A stretch of DNA of 64,000 bases from Natronoarchaeum philippinense (GCF_900215575.1 NZ_OBEJ01000002.1:372001-436000); one strand, 5' to 3'; numbered from the stretch's first letter, positions 25,249 through 33,952 are shown. Numbers and translations are program-made. The notes: generated by a model from the sequence alone, not told the origin.

Positions 25249-25269
25249 AAAATTTATCCGCTATATAGG
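25249..25269 (+). promoter_or_regulatory. AT-rich promoter of the MinD/ParA-like pair
   Basis: AAATTTATCC at 25249-25258 lies about 27-32 nt upstream of the ATG at 25284, TATA-like spacing. A second AT-rich patch, CTATATAGG (25261-25269), is almost palindromic and sits at the initiation zone; it may be an operator or a second TATA element. Confidence 0.45.
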
Positions 25270-25283
25270 ACAGAACTGACGTA

Positions 25284-26057
25284 ATGGTCGAGGCCTTCGC
25301 GGTCGCAAGCGGGAAAGGCGGGACCGGCAAGACCACCGCCACGCTCGCGCTCGGCATGGCGCTCGCCGACGAGCACGACGTGACGGTCGTCGACGCGGAC
25401 ACGGGGATGGCGAATCTCCTCTTTCACGCCGGGCTGGCCGACGTGGACACGACGCTTCACGAGTTGCTCGTCGAGGACGCCGACCGGCCGGTCGAGGCGG
25501 CGGTGTACGAACGCCACGGGCTCCGAGTCGTCCCCTGCGGGACGAGCCTCGCGGGGTTCGAGGCGGCAGACCCCGCCAGACTGCGCGAGGTCGTCGCCAC
25601 GCTCGCGGCAGACACCGACGTGTTGTTGCTCGATTCGCCGGCCGCGCTGGGCTCGAAAAGCGCCGTGTTGCCCGTCGTGCTCGCCGACCGGACGATCACG
25701 GTGCTCCATCCGACGATCCCGGCGCTCAGCGACGGCCTGAAAGTCCAAGAGTACGCTCGGTCGTACGGCACCGACTCGGCGGGCGTGCTGTTCAATCGCG
25801 TCCGCGACGACTCCCGGATCGACGCCATCGCGGATCGCACTCGCGAGTACTTCGACGGGCCGGTCCTCGGTCAGGTCCCCGAGTGCCGATCGGCCGACGC
25901 CGCCCGGAGCGCGGGGGAGCCGCTGCTCGCTCACGCCCCCGAGTCGCCGGCCGCCCAAGCGTTTCGCGCGGCCGCCGAGTCGCTGACGGTCCGGGACGGC
26001 GAGTCCGGCGCCGTCGCCGACCGCTTTCGCAGCGCCGTCGTCCCGGAACAGCCATGA
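25284..26057 (+). CDS. MinD/ParA-family ATPase
   Basis: 257-residue ATPase with a complete deviant Walker A (SGKGGTGKTTATLALG, residues about 10-25), VVDADTGMANLLFHAGL, switch-like GLRVVPCGTSLAGF and Walker B VLLLDSPAALGS. The C-terminal 40 residues lack a clear amphipathic membrane-targeting helix. Relatives position chromosomes, pili, archaella or chemosensory arrays. No ParB or replication gene is nearby. The stop overlaps the ATG of the next gene (ATGA), so the neighbour is the likely partner. It contrasts with the degenerate MinD-like protein at 2942-4450, which lacks the P-loop lysine. Confidence 0.9.
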   Translation: MVEAFAVASGKGGTGKTTATLALGMALADEHDVTVVDADTGMANLLFHAGLADVDTTLHELLVEDADRPVEAAVYERHGLRVVPCGTSLAGFEAADPARLREVVATLAADTDVLLLDSPAALGSKSAVLPVVLADRTITVLHPTIPALSDGLKVQEYARSYGTDSAGVLFNRVRDDSRIDAIADRTREYFDGPVLGQVPECRSADAARSAGEPLLAHAPESPAAQAFRAAAESLTVRDGESGAVADRFRSAVVPEQP

Positions 26058-26641
26058 GGCTCCCGCAGGGCCAACTGGTCCGCTCTAGGGTCGTCTCGAC
26101 GCCGGGCACCGCGCTGGCGTCGGTGCTCGATCTGGAACTGACGGGCTACGCGGTGTTCGAACCGCAGGATTCGCTCTTGCTCGATGCCGACGGACGGGGC
26201 GTGCTCACCTTCGAGTCGGGCGTCCCCGTGCTGGCCTACCACACCGGCACGGACCGCGGTGGCGTCGAAGCGCTCGCGGACCTCTCGGTGCCCGGCCCCT
26301 ACAACGTCGACGTGTTCCGGACCCCACCGGACGAGATGGCCGAGATCAACGACACGCCCGATCTGGCCGTCCCGCCGGGGATGCCCGCCGAGCGCGTCGC
26401 CGGCGATCCCCGGCTGGCCGATCGGACGCGCGAACGTGCTCGAGCGGCCGACGCCGAGCTCGTCCTCGAACCGGGCGCCCTGCCGTCCGCGGACGAGGCA
26501 GGTTGCGCGGACGCCGTGACGACGTTTCTCGACGACGACGAGAAGATCGAGGCGATCCGCGAACAGGCCCGCGAGGAAGCCGAGCGCCGGGCCGAAGAAT
26601 GGGGGCTGGACGGCGAATTGGTGGCCGCAGACGACGACTGA
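26054..26641 (+). CDS. Partner protein of the MinD-like ATPase, unknown function
   Basis: 195-residue acidic protein translationally coupled (4-bp ATGA overlap) to the MinD/ParA-like ATPase. The N-terminal half is predominantly strand-forming (GQLVRSRVVSTPGTALASVL, TGYAVFEPQDSLLLDADGRGVLTFESGVPVLAYHTG). The C-terminal third is a charged helix (IEAIREQAREEAERRAEEWG) that could form a coiled coil. No known domain recognised. By analogy with MinD and its activators it could be an adaptor or ATPase-activating partner; that is inference from arrangement only. Confidence 0.7.
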   Translation: MRLPQGQLVRSRVVSTPGTALASVLDLELTGYAVFEPQDSLLLDADGRGVLTFESGVPVLAYHTGTDRGGVEALADLSVPGPYNVDVFRTPPDEMAEINDTPDLAVPPGMPAERVAGDPRLADRTRERARAADAELVLEPGALPSADEAGCADAVTTFLDDDEKIEAIREQAREEAERRAEEWGLDGELVAADDD

Positions 26642-26677
26642 TCGGACGGGGCGCTATCTGCGAGTCAGCGTCGACGC

Positions 26678-26694
26678 AGCGGCGTCGCGCCGCT
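26678..26694. terminator. Hairpin between convergent genes
   Basis: AGCGGCG-TCG-CGCCGCT, a 7-bp stem with a 3-nt loop, lies between the convergent partner gene and Bat-like regulator gene and touches the regulator's stop codon. It contains the recurrent CGGCGTCGCGCCG-type core. A bidirectional terminator is plausible, without a T-tract to prove it. Confidence 0.4.
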
Positions 26695-27365
26695 CAGGGA
26701 TCGGTCGGCCCGTCCGTCTCCCCGACAAACAGCGTGTGCTCGATGAGGTTCCGGTGTCCCCGGCGCAGGCGCTCGGAAAGGGCCTGATGGGAGATGCCCA
26801 ACTCGCCGGCCAGCGCGTTCATCGTCTCTCCCCGGGGGATGTCGTAGAAGCCGCGCTCGTAGGCCGTCTCCAGCGTATCGAGCTGTTCGGCCGTCAATCC
26901 GTACTGGCCTCGCCGGGCGGCGTCTTCGAGTTCGTAGATGCGCTCGATGTCGAGCGAGAGGTTCTGCTCGTCACAGAACTCGAAGGTGGCCGACAGTGAC
27001 TGTCGGTCGGTAAAGAGGATTCGGAGATGCCACCCCTCGCCGTTGCCGTAGGCCGACAGAATCGTCCCGTCGGCCTCGGTCAGGACGTGCAGGATAACTC
27101 GGATGTCCTCGACCCACTCCATCCGGTAGAGCCACTCGTCGTCGTTGTCAGCTAGCAGGGAGATGTTCTTCACGGAGTCGTCGGCAGCCAGTGCGCGTTC
27201 GAGATCGTCTTTGTCCGGCGCCATCGCCGTGAGAAACGGGATCACGTCGCTGGTGCCGTGCGCGGCGACCCGCATCACCTCGAACTCGGCGTCTGGCACC
27301 GCCGACAGCGTCTCGCGGAGGACGAACTCGTCGGGGGGCACGCGGATCTCCGCGATCGTGCTCAT
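26694..27365 (-). CDS. Bat-like helix-turn-helix transcriptional regulator
   Basis: 223-residue regulator of the haloarchaeal bacterio-opsin-activator-like group. Residues 1 to about 150 form the GAF/PAS-related sensor region without clear ligand residues (EVMRVAAHGTSDVIPFL, YRMEWVEDIRVILHVL). The C-terminus holds the characteristic HTH: LTAEQLDTLETAYERGFYDIPRGETMNALAGELGISHQALSERLRRGHRNLI. Target genes are unknown; the next gene upstream on the same strand is a membrane protein. A second member of the family is at 28364-29017. Confidence 0.88.
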   Translation of the reverse strand: MSTIAEIRVPPDEFVLRETLSAVPDAEFEVMRVAAHGTSDVIPFLTAMAPDKDDLERALAADDSVKNISLLADNDDEWLYRMEWVEDIRVILHVLTEADGTILSAYGNGEGWHLRILFTDRQSLSATFEFCDEQNLSLDIERIYELEDAARRGQYGLTAEQLDTLETAYERGFYDIPRGETMNALAGELGISHQALSERLRRGHRNLIEHTLFVGETDGPTDP

Positions 27366-27466
27366 GGGTGATGTACCACGAACCTTGCCTTAAAGCCACG
27401 AACGCGTCGGGTTGCTGACGGGCGGAGCGTCGAGCCGGCGCGTGACGCCAGTGCCCACAGCGGCGG

Positions 27467-28213
27467 TCAGAACCCGCCGTAGCGCAGATAGACCATCACG
27501 GCGATGATCGCAAGCTGGAAGACGCCCTGCACGCCGCTGAGCCGCGCGTTTCGCATGCCGATCGCGCTGATCACCGTCGCATCGGGCTCGTCCGAGACCA
27601 TCTGGCGGTACATCCGCACTTCGCCGGGCAGCAAGACGCCGAAGCCGACCACGCTGAGTACGATCACGATGGCGATGGCGACGACGATTGCCGGTTCGGT
27701 CATCGCGAAGTCGGGGAGCGTCGCCGCGAGGTAGGCGCCGCTGCCGACCAGTGCGACGCCGAAGGCGGCCTGCCAGCGTCGGTCGCCGAACGCGCCGAAC
27801 TGCCAGCCGATCAGCGCGAGCGCGGGCAGCAGCGACGCCGCGGTGAGGATGGCGATCCACGGCTGGAGGTTCTCGTAGAAGGCGATCCGGACCGCAAGCG
27901 TCACGCCACCGCCGATCGTCACCAGCGCGAGCGACGGCATCAGAAACGTCATTTTCGGGGTAAACCGCTCGAACACGCTCGCGCGCTCCTCGACGGCCAG
28001 CCCGCCCAGCACCGGCCCGAGCACGAGCGCCATGAACAGGTCGATGCCGGTCCAGAGCACGCCGGCCATCACGTGGACGAACGTGTGCTGGATCAGCGTG
28101 CCGAACTGTAGGACGTACGCGAACGCGGCGACCGGGAGCAGGATTGCGCCGGTCGCAAAGGCCGGGTTCGCCCGCTCGGCCATGCCCCTGATCGTCTCGC
28201 GGATCGTCGTCAT
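27467..28213 (-). CDS. Multi-pass membrane protein, unknown function
   Basis: 248-residue integral membrane protein with about seven hydrophobic segments. The first (TGAILLPVAAFAYVLQF) is followed by HTFVHVMAGVLWTGIDLFMALVLGPVL, whose histidines and Trp resemble copper-export CopD or DUF2269-like membrane families, though a metal role is not shown. Later segments include LMPSLALVTIGGGVTL and VVAIAIVIVLSVVGFGVLL. GTTAAAGC about 25 nt upstream is a weak TATA candidate. It is flanked by two Bat-like regulator genes on the same strand, either of which could control it. Confidence 0.72.
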   Translation of the reverse strand: MTTIRETIRGMAERANPAFATGAILLPVAAFAYVLQFGTLIQHTFVHVMAGVLWTGIDLFMALVLGPVLGGLAVEERASVFERFTPKMTFLMPSLALVTIGGGVTLAVRIAFYENLQPWIAILTAASLLPALALIGWQFGAFGDRRWQAAFGVALVGSGAYLAATLPDFAMTEPAIVVAIAIVIVLSVVGFGVLLPGEVRMYRQMVSDEPDATVISAIGMRNARLSGVQGVFQLAIIAVMVYLRYGGF

Positions 28214-28363
28214 GGGCGGATTGCTCGGAGCGGTGATTGTTAAAGCTTGGTAATTGGTGACTACTGTCGTGATACCGCTACTCGGGATAGAAGCCAAGTG
28301 GATACCGCCGTCGAGGAGTGCCCGCAAGCGCCGGCGACGCCGCAGCAGCGGGATCGTCGCGCG

Positions 28364-29017
28364 TCAGGAGACGAGGGCGCCGAACACCCGCTCTTCGATC
28401 TTCCGGAGGTGCTCACCTGCGGTCGTTGGGGCAACGTCAACCCGCTCGGCGATGTCTTCGAGCGTCGCCTCCCGAGGTGTCCGGTAGTAGCCCACTTCGA
28501 CCGCGGTTTCCAGCACCTCCTGTTGGCGGGTCGTCAGGAGCCTCGCCAGCGATGCCTCGTCGGGGTCGTACTCGCCTGTTTCGAGCACCTCGAAGTCGAT
28601 GTCTGCCGCCTCGTTCACCGTCTCGTACAGTTCGCGGAAGGCGGCGTCGTCACCGAGGTACGTCACACGAACCGCGCCGTCGGCGTCGAATCGGATCGGC
28701 GTCTCGACGACGAGTTCGGCGTCGCGCTGCAGTTCGAGCGTCCGCCGGGCGAGTGCCGTCGGCTCGAACTGGCTCACGGCCGTCCAGCGCTCCTCGCCGG
28801 AGACCATGTATTCGACGACGTGCGGTGAGTCGCGCATGATCGCCTCGTACCGGCCGCGGTCGCCGCTCCCCTCCGCGAACAAAAGCACCGTCCCGTCGTC
28901 GAGCAGTTCGACGTGGTGGATCGCCTCCCGCTGGATCGACGGCTCCGCCGAGAGTTCTCGTCCGAGCGGGTGAAACGCACCTGCGGCGGGCTCGACGAGC
29001 GCGGTGAGGTATCGCAT
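28364..29017 (-). CDS. Bat-like helix-turn-helix transcriptional regulator
   Basis: 217-residue regulator with a sensor-like N-terminal region (LFAEGSGDRGRYEAIMRDSPHVVEYMVSG) and the family's C-terminal HTH: LTTRQQEVLETAVEVGYYRTPREATLEDIAERVDVAPTTAGEHLRKIEERVF. The start at 29017 is supported by CCGTTTATAC (29041-29050, minus strand), 25-30 nt upstream. It is transcribed divergently from the flavin monooxygenase across an 84-bp gap, an arrangement that suggests it controls that gene and itself. Confidence 0.88.
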   Translation of the reverse strand: MRYLTALVEPAAGAFHPLGRELSAEPSIQREAIHHVELLDDGTVLLFAEGSGDRGRYEAIMRDSPHVVEYMVSGEERWTAVSQFEPTALARRTLELQRDAELVVETPIRFDADGAVRVTYLGDDAAFRELYETVNEAADIDFEVLETGEYDPDEASLARLLTTRQQEVLETAVEVGYYRTPREATLEDIAERVDVAPTTAGEHLRKIEERVFGALVS

Positions 29018-29040
29018 ACGATTCGCTGGGCACCGTACAC

Positions 29041-29050
29041 GTATAAACGG
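29041..29050 (-). promoter_or_regulatory. TATA element of the Bat-like regulator promoter
   Basis: CCGTTTATAC on the minus strand, 25-30 nt from the regulator's ATG. It lies in the 84-bp divergent region shared with the monooxygenase, so a protein bound here could affect both promoters. Confidence 0.55.
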
Positions 29051-29101
29051 GCGTGGATGCGGGGCAGTCGGGGGTTGGGAATCGAGCGCCAACGAACGGG
29101 T

Positions 29102-30319
29102 ATGACACGCGACCGATCGGAGGCGTGCGACACGACGACCGACATCGCTATCGTCGGCGGCGGCATCTGCGGACTGACTACGGCGATTGCGCTCGAACAG
29201 CGCGGCTGGGAGCCGTCGGTCTACGAGGCCGCAACCGAGTACCGACCCATCGGCGCGGGGCTGTTGTTGCAGACGAACGCGTTGCTCGTACTGGAGCGTC
29301 TCGGTCTCGCGGACCGGGTTCGGGCTGCAGGGACGCCGCTGGGCAACAGCGCGATCCGCTCGCCGGACGGCCGCGTGCTCAAGCGGTTCGATCTCGATCG
29401 CATCGAGCGAACGGAGTTCGGCTACGGCTTCGTGGCGATCCACCGCGCCGACCTCCAGCAGATCCTCCTCGACGAACTCGATGCGACTGTCCAGACCGGG
29501 ATGGAGTGCGAGCGGGTGATCGGCACCGACAGCCCGACAGCCAAGTTTTCCGACGGAACGCGAATCAGTCCGGATGTCCTCGTCGGAGCGGACGGCATCC
29601 ACTCGGCGGTGCGCGACGCGGTCGTCTCGGATGTCGATCTGCAGTCCGTAGACGGCGTCTGCTACCGGTCGGTCGTCTCGGTCGAACTCCCCGATCGCCA
29701 CCGTGATCACGGGCTCGAAGTGTGGGGCGACGGGAGCTACACCGGCGGCGCCCCGCTCGACGACGACCGATTCTACTGGTTTGCCACGGTGTCCGACTCG
29801 ACGGCTGCGGGGCTGAACGGCTCGCAAGAAGTTGCCGCCGCGCTCCGCGAGCGCTTCGCCGCGTTTCCGGAGCCGATCCCCGTGGTCCTCGATGCGCTCG
29901 ACCCCGACGACATCTTCGCAACCGGTCTCGAAGACGTGCCGGCGCTCGATCGGTGGTCGCGCGGATCGGTCGTCCTCGCGGGCGACGCGGCCCACGGGAT
30001 GTTGCCGTTCGCCGGGCAGGGGGCGGCCCAGTCGATCGAGGACGCGCTCGCGCTCGCGGACGCCATCGACAGACACCCCGAACCGGCCGCCGCGTTCGCG
30101 TCGTACGAGGCCGAACGGCGGCAGCGAGCGGACGGGATTCGCGCCGAAGCACACAGACTCGGCCGCCTCGGAACGGTCCAATCGCCGTTCGCCGCGCGAC
30201 TCCGGAATCTCGCAATCGGGCTCGTTCCGGCGTCGCTCTTCCGACGCTTCCGTCGACAACGGGCGGCCCGAACGTCGCTGCCAGATCGGACGCTCGCGGA
30301 CGGCGGTCCGGACGCGTGA
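29102..30319 (+). CDS. FAD-dependent aromatic/isoprenoid monooxygenase
   Basis: 405-residue single-component flavoprotein monooxygenase. It has the N-terminal FAD dinucleotide motif IAIVGGGICGLTTAIALEQ, the DG motif VLVGADGIHSAVRDAV (about residues 160-175) and the second FAD motif VVLAGDAAHGMLPFAGQGAAQSIEDA. The family includes salicylate/hydroxybenzoate hydroxylases and zeaxanthin epoxidase-like enzymes; the substrate is unknown. The C-terminal segment is Arg-rich. It is divergent from a Bat-like regulator, which may sense the same compound. Its 3' end lies 22 bp from the convergent ABC permease gene. Confidence 0.87.
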   Translation: MTRDRSEACDTTTDIAIVGGGICGLTTAIALEQRGWEPSVYEAATEYRPIGAGLLLQTNALLVLERLGLADRVRAAGTPLGNSAIRSPDGRVLKRFDLDRIERTEFGYGFVAIHRADLQQILLDELDATVQTGMECERVIGTDSPTAKFSDGTRISPDVLVGADGIHSAVRDAVVSDVDLQSVDGVCYRSVVSVELPDRHRDHGLEVWGDGSYTGGAPLDDDRFYWFATVSDSTAAGLNGSQEVAAALRERFAAFPEPIPVVLDALDPDDIFATGLEDVPALDRWSRGSVVLAGDAAHGMLPFAGQGAAQSIEDALALADAIDRHPEPAAAFASYEAERRQRADGIRAEAHRLGRLGTVQSPFAARLRNLAIGLVPASLFRRFRRQRAARTSLPDRTLADGGPDA

Positions 30320-30341
30320 GGCCCGACTGGCCACACTTCGA

Positions 30342-31142
30342 TCACTCCGAAACGTCCCGTCGCTCGAAGAGCTCGCTGCTGAGAACGACGAGCACGACGG
30401 CGGCAGCCAGCAGGAGCGACAGATCACCCCACGCGATCTCGCCGTCGGCGAGGATCTCGCCGGGATCGAAGTACCGCGAGAGGGCGAGGTCGCCGAGCCA
30501 GTCGTAGTCGGTATCGAACGTGAACGTATCGAGCAAGAACAGCCCGAACACCGCGCCGGCGCCGGCAGTCTGGGCGCGCCGGATCGAGTCGAACGCGACC
30601 GAGGCCAGCAGGCCGACGCCGGCACACGCGAGCAGATAGGCGATCGAGTACGCGTGGACCGCAAAGAGATCGAGCGCGTCGATCGACTCGTCGATGAGGA
30701 CGACGCCGACGTAGACGCCGAGGAAGGTGATCGCGTTGACGAGGACGATGCCGGGAAGCAGCGAGAGGAACTTGCCGACGACGAACCGGGTCCGCGACAC
30801 CGGCATCGAGAGCGTCATCCCGATCGTCCCGCGCTCGATCTCGCCGGCGACGGTCGACGCCGCCGCGTAGGCGTAGTAGACCGCGAGCAGCAACACCCAG
30901 CCGAACTGGTAGAGCTGTGAGACCAGATACCCCTCGATCGTCGTCAGCGTGGTGACGCTGCCGACGAACGCGCGGGTCGCTTCCGGCGGGAGCGACTCCA
31001 GATAGGCGTCGAGATCGGTCCCCGATTCCGCGATCGAGGGGAACAACGCGACGGTGAGCACGATCAGGGCCAGCAGCGCCACCGTCAACAGCAGCGATCC
31101 CCGGAGTCGGCGCCCGGCCTCGAACGTCGTGATCTCGAACAT
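30342..31142 (-). CDS. ABC transporter permease (ABC-2/NosY-like)
   Basis: 266-residue membrane protein with six predicted helices. Examples are RGSLLLTVALLALIVLTVAL, FGWVLLLAVYYAYAAASTVAGEIE, FLSLLPGIVLVNAITFLGVYVGVVL and LLLAAAVVLVVLSSELF. The EIERGTIGMTLSMPVSRTRFVVGK segment is typical of ABC-2 type permeases. It is the probable partner of the ATPase at 32963-33883 on the same strand. The two are separated by about 1.8 kb containing a surface-protein gene on the other strand and a tiny membrane protein. Transported substrate unknown. Confidence 0.85.
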   Translation of the reverse strand: MFEITTFEAGRRLRGSLLLTVALLALIVLTVALFPSIAESGTDLDAYLESLPPEATRAFVGSVTTLTTIEGYLVSQLYQFGWVLLLAVYYAYAAASTVAGEIERGTIGMTLSMPVSRTRFVVGKFLSLLPGIVLVNAITFLGVYVGVVLIDESIDALDLFAVHAYSIAYLLACAGVGLLASVAFDSIRRAQTAGAGAVFGLFLLDTFTFDTDYDWLGDLALSRYFDPGEILADGEIAWGDLSLLLAAAVVLVVLSSELFERRDVSE

Positions 31143-31338
31143 GCGACTCCCTACGGGCGTATGACGACGAGTGGGCTGTTAAACCCGAGTGACGGCCCAA
31201 ACAGCTTGGTTTCGCGTATTTGTGTGCTGCTGTGGGATGGGTACGTATGAGCCGGAGCGACCGCGGTAGCGGGCGGCCGATCGCACCGGTGGCGCCGGCA
31301 CCGGATCGTACACCGACCCCGTCCGACGCCGAGGGAGC

Positions 31339-32622
31339 ATGACGCCACAGGCGGCCGATCCCGCCCGACGACGCCGCCGAACGCTCGTCGTCCGTCTCCT
31401 CGTAGCCGCGGTGCTGCTCGCTGCGGTCGTCGGTGCCTCCATCGGCGTCCCAGCGCTGCAGTCCGACGACGAGAACGACACCACAGACGCCGGGAACGAC
31501 ACCGCAGACGAGGAGTCGGACGAGCATGCAGCCGACGAAAACGACACCGCGGACGACGAACAGGCCGAGGAGCCGCCAGCGGACGCCGGCACCGCGGAGA
31601 CGACACCCGAGAACGAAGCCGGAACGCCACCCTCCGGTGCGGATGTTCCGGGCGGGACCCCACAGCCGAATGGCACAGTGCCCGGCGGTGCTGGCGGCGC
31701 GGGAGCGGGTGAGGTCGGCGTCCCGCCCGGACAACCGCCCGAGGGAACCGCGCCGACACCCGGGGCGAACGGCGCCGTGACCGGCCCGCCGACGCTCGCC
31801 GGCCTCGACGAGAACATCACCGTCGCGGTCGCGAGCGACGAGTCCGTCCGGGCGTCGACATCGACGACGGTCGAGTTCGAGGTGACCAACGAGGACGATG
31901 ACGACGAGCTGACTGATGTCGTCGTCACGCTGGCGGCGACCGGCGGCGCGGTAGGGTTCGGATCGTTCGCCGACCCCCAGCGAACGCAGTCGGTGTACAT
32001 CGAGGAACTCGATCCCGACGAGACCGAGAGTTTCGAGGTCGATGTCCTCGCGGACGCGGTCGAGCCGGGCACCTACCCGCTGTTCGCGTCGGTGCAGTAC
32101 ACGGTCGACGAGGACGGCGATGACGACGATGATGGGAACGACGAAGACGACCCCGTCGTGAACAGCGGCCCCGCCGCGATCGGCCTGCCGGTCACCGACG
32201 CCCTCGCGTTCGAGGTGACGCCCGTGGACGGGTCGGTCCCCGTCGACGAGACGGCCGTCTACCGGGTCCAGATCACGAACGAGGGCGAGACGAACGCGAC
32301 CGATGTCGTCGCCGGGCTGACGGTCGGGACGCCGCTGTCGAGCGAGTCGCCGACGGCGTACGTCGGGGATCTCGCTCCGGGCGACTCGGAGACGGTCCGG
32401 TTCGGGCTGGAATCGTCGTCGGACGCGATCGAGACGACGACCGGCGCGACGCTCACGATTACCTACGAGGCCGGTGACGGCGACCGATCGAGCGCCGAGC
32501 CAGTGTCGGTCCCCGTCTCGGTCGTCGAGGACGAGGGCGCCGATGTCGATACGACCGTCCCATTCGCCGTCGCCGCAGCCGTGGTCGTGATCGCCGCGAT
32601 CTGGTGGCTCCGGCGGCGCTAA
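31339..32622 (+). CDS. Surface-anchored CARDB-like protein with disordered linker
   Basis: 427-residue predicted envelope protein. A basic N-terminus and membrane helix (RLLVAAVLLAAVVGASIGV, about residues 20-38) is followed by a roughly 120-residue acidic, Gly/Pro-rich disordered stretch with many NDT glycosylation sites. Two CARDB-like beta-sandwich domains follow (residues about 160-285 and 290-395). The first is VRASTSTTVEFEVTNEDDDD...LTDVVVTL; the second is VDETAVYRVQITNEGETNATDVV. It ends with a helix (FAVAAAVVVIAAIWWL) and RRR. It sits between the genes of an ABC transporter and may be its exported partner; inference. Confidence 0.75.
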   Translation: MTPQAADPARRRRRTLVVRLLVAAVLLAAVVGASIGVPALQSDDENDTTDAGNDTADEESDEHAADENDTADDEQAEEPPADAGTAETTPENEAGTPPSGADVPGGTPQPNGTVPGGAGGAGAGEVGVPPGQPPEGTAPTPGANGAVTGPPTLAGLDENITVAVASDESVRASTSTTVEFEVTNEDDDDELTDVVVTLAATGGAVGFGSFADPQRTQSVYIEELDPDETESFEVDVLADAVEPGTYPLFASVQYTVDEDGDDDDDGNDEDDPVVNSGPAAIGLPVTDALAFEVTPVDGSVPVDETAVYRVQITNEGETNATDVVAGLTVGTPLSSESPTAYVGDLAPGDSETVRFGLESSSDAIETTTGATLTITYEAGDGDRSSAEPVSVPVSVVEDEGADVDTTVPFAVAAAVVVIAAIWWLRRR

Positions 32623-32641
32623 CCACACATCGACAGTCCCC

Positions 32642-32815
32642 TCACCGACTGGCCAGCGCCGCTCCGATCGCTATGCCGGAACCCATGCCGATCGCAAGCC
32701 CCAGTGCGATATCGTCCATTGCGACTCCGAGCGCAGCACCTAGGCCGGCACCGAGCGCAATTCCGACTCCCATCATCTCCCCGTCGATATCGTCGCTTCC
32801 CTCGTTGTCGCTCAT
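32642..32815 (-). CDS. Small glycine-zipper membrane protein
   Basis: 57-residue protein from the ATG at 32815 (a start at 32842 is possible). After an acidic N-terminus the rest is two hydrophobic helices packed with G-x3-G and G-x3-A repeats: VGIALGAGLGAALGVAM and IALGLAIGMGSGIAIGAAL. This glycine-zipper pattern promotes helix packing. It lies between the permease and ATPase genes of the ABC transporter on their strand. No function known; reality as a gene is likely but not certain. Confidence 0.55.
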   Translation of the reverse strand: MSDNEGSDDIDGEMMGVGIALGAGLGAALGVAMDDIALGLAIGMGSGIAIGAALASR

Positions 32816-32962
32816 CGAGGGTAGTGGTCCGCGCAGCGTCATAATCGTATCGAGGACGCCGTGACGGCTGCCGGTCGCGGCTGTCTCTCGTGGTGGCGCC
32901 GCGCTTGCAACCGATCCAACTGCTTCGACGCTCGCCTACTCCCGAGGATTGGCTTCCGCCCG

Positions 32963-33883
32963 CTACGTGTCAGACTCTTCTTCCGGTTCGGCGTCGTCGC
33001 CGTAGAAGTGCATGAACACGTCGTCGATCGACGCGTCGCGGACCTCCAGATCGAGGACGGTGTACTCGTGGAGCCGGTCGATCAGGGCGTCGAACTCCCG
33101 CGCGAGGACGAGGCTGTACTCGCCGTCGCGGCGCTCGACGCTCGACGTTCCTGGAAATTCGAGGTCCTCCGGCGGCGGGTCTTCGGCCAGTCTGGCGGTG
33201 ACGACCGTCCCGCCCGCCGCGAGGATGTTTTCGACGGTATCGAGTTCGATCAGCCGCCCGCGCCGGATGATGCCGACGCGGTCGCAGACGCGACGGACCT
33301 CGCTGAGAACGTGCGAGGAGAAAAAGCTCGTCTGGCCCTGCCGCTTGCGCTCGTCGAGCAGTTCGTAGAACTCGTTTTGCACCAGCGGGTCCAGCCCCGC
33401 AGTGGGCTCGTCCATGATCGCCAGTTCGGGATCGTGCATGAACGTCGCAACGATGGCGAGCTTCTGTCGATTCCCGCTGGAGTACGCCCGGACCGGCCTG
33501 TCGAGCGGGACCGGAAATCGTTCGAGCAGTTCCGAACGGCGTCCCTCCCCGCGCAGTCGGCCGAAGTAGTCGAGCACCTCGGCGCCCGTCACCCGGTCGT
33601 AGAAGCGAACGTCGCTGGGAAGATAGCCCAGCTCGCGCTTGGCCTCGCGCAACGCGGCGCGGTCGGTCACGTCCCGACCCAGCAGGGTCGCCGCGCCGTC
33701 GGTTGGCTTGAGCAAGCCCAGCAGCACGCGGATCGCCGTCGACTTGCCCGCGCCGTTGGGCCCGAGAAAGCCGAATATCTCGCCGGACGCCACGGAAAAT
33801 GTGAGATCCTCGACGCCGCGTACGTCCCCGTAGTACTTGGTTAGGCCGTCGATCTCGATCGGGGGCGCGTCGCTGCCGCTCAC
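32963..33883 (-). CDS. ABC transporter ATP-binding protein
   Basis: 306-residue ATPase subunit of an ABC-2 type exporter. Walker A is GFLGPNGAGKSTAIRVLLG, the Q-loop region is RELGYLPSDVRFYDRVT, the signature is a YSSGNRQKLAIV variant, and Walker B/D-loop is LAIMDEPTAGLDPLV, followed by the H-loop TSFFSSHVLSEVRR. The C-terminal 80 residues are the extra domain seen in long exporter ATPases. The minus-strand TATA element AACTAGATATAAC lies 25-30 nt upstream. The matching permease is 1.8 kb downstream rather than adjacent. Confidence 0.9.
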   Translation of the reverse strand: MSGSDAPPIEIDGLTKYYGDVRGVEDLTFSVASGEIFGFLGPNGAGKSTAIRVLLGLLKPTDGAATLLGRDVTDRAALREAKRELGYLPSDVRFYDRVTGAEVLDYFGRLRGEGRRSELLERFPVPLDRPVRAYSSGNRQKLAIVATFMHDPELAIMDEPTAGLDPLVQNEFYELLDERKRQGQTSFFSSHVLSEVRRVCDRVGIIRRGRLIELDTVENILAAGGTVVTARLAEDPPPEDLEFPGTSSVERRDGEYSLVLAREFDALIDRLHEYTVLDLEVRDASIDDVFMHFYGDDAEPEEESDT

Positions 33884-33952
33884 GTGTCGAGCAACGACGC
33901 CGCGGGCGTTATATCTAGTTGGGCGCTGTCGGGAGTTGGTGGTCCCGCAGGC

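Noticed and set aside
25284-26641. Plasmid partition locus (ParA with partner)
   Set aside because: No ParB-like HTH, replication gene or iterons nearby; neighbours are chromosomal metabolic genes.
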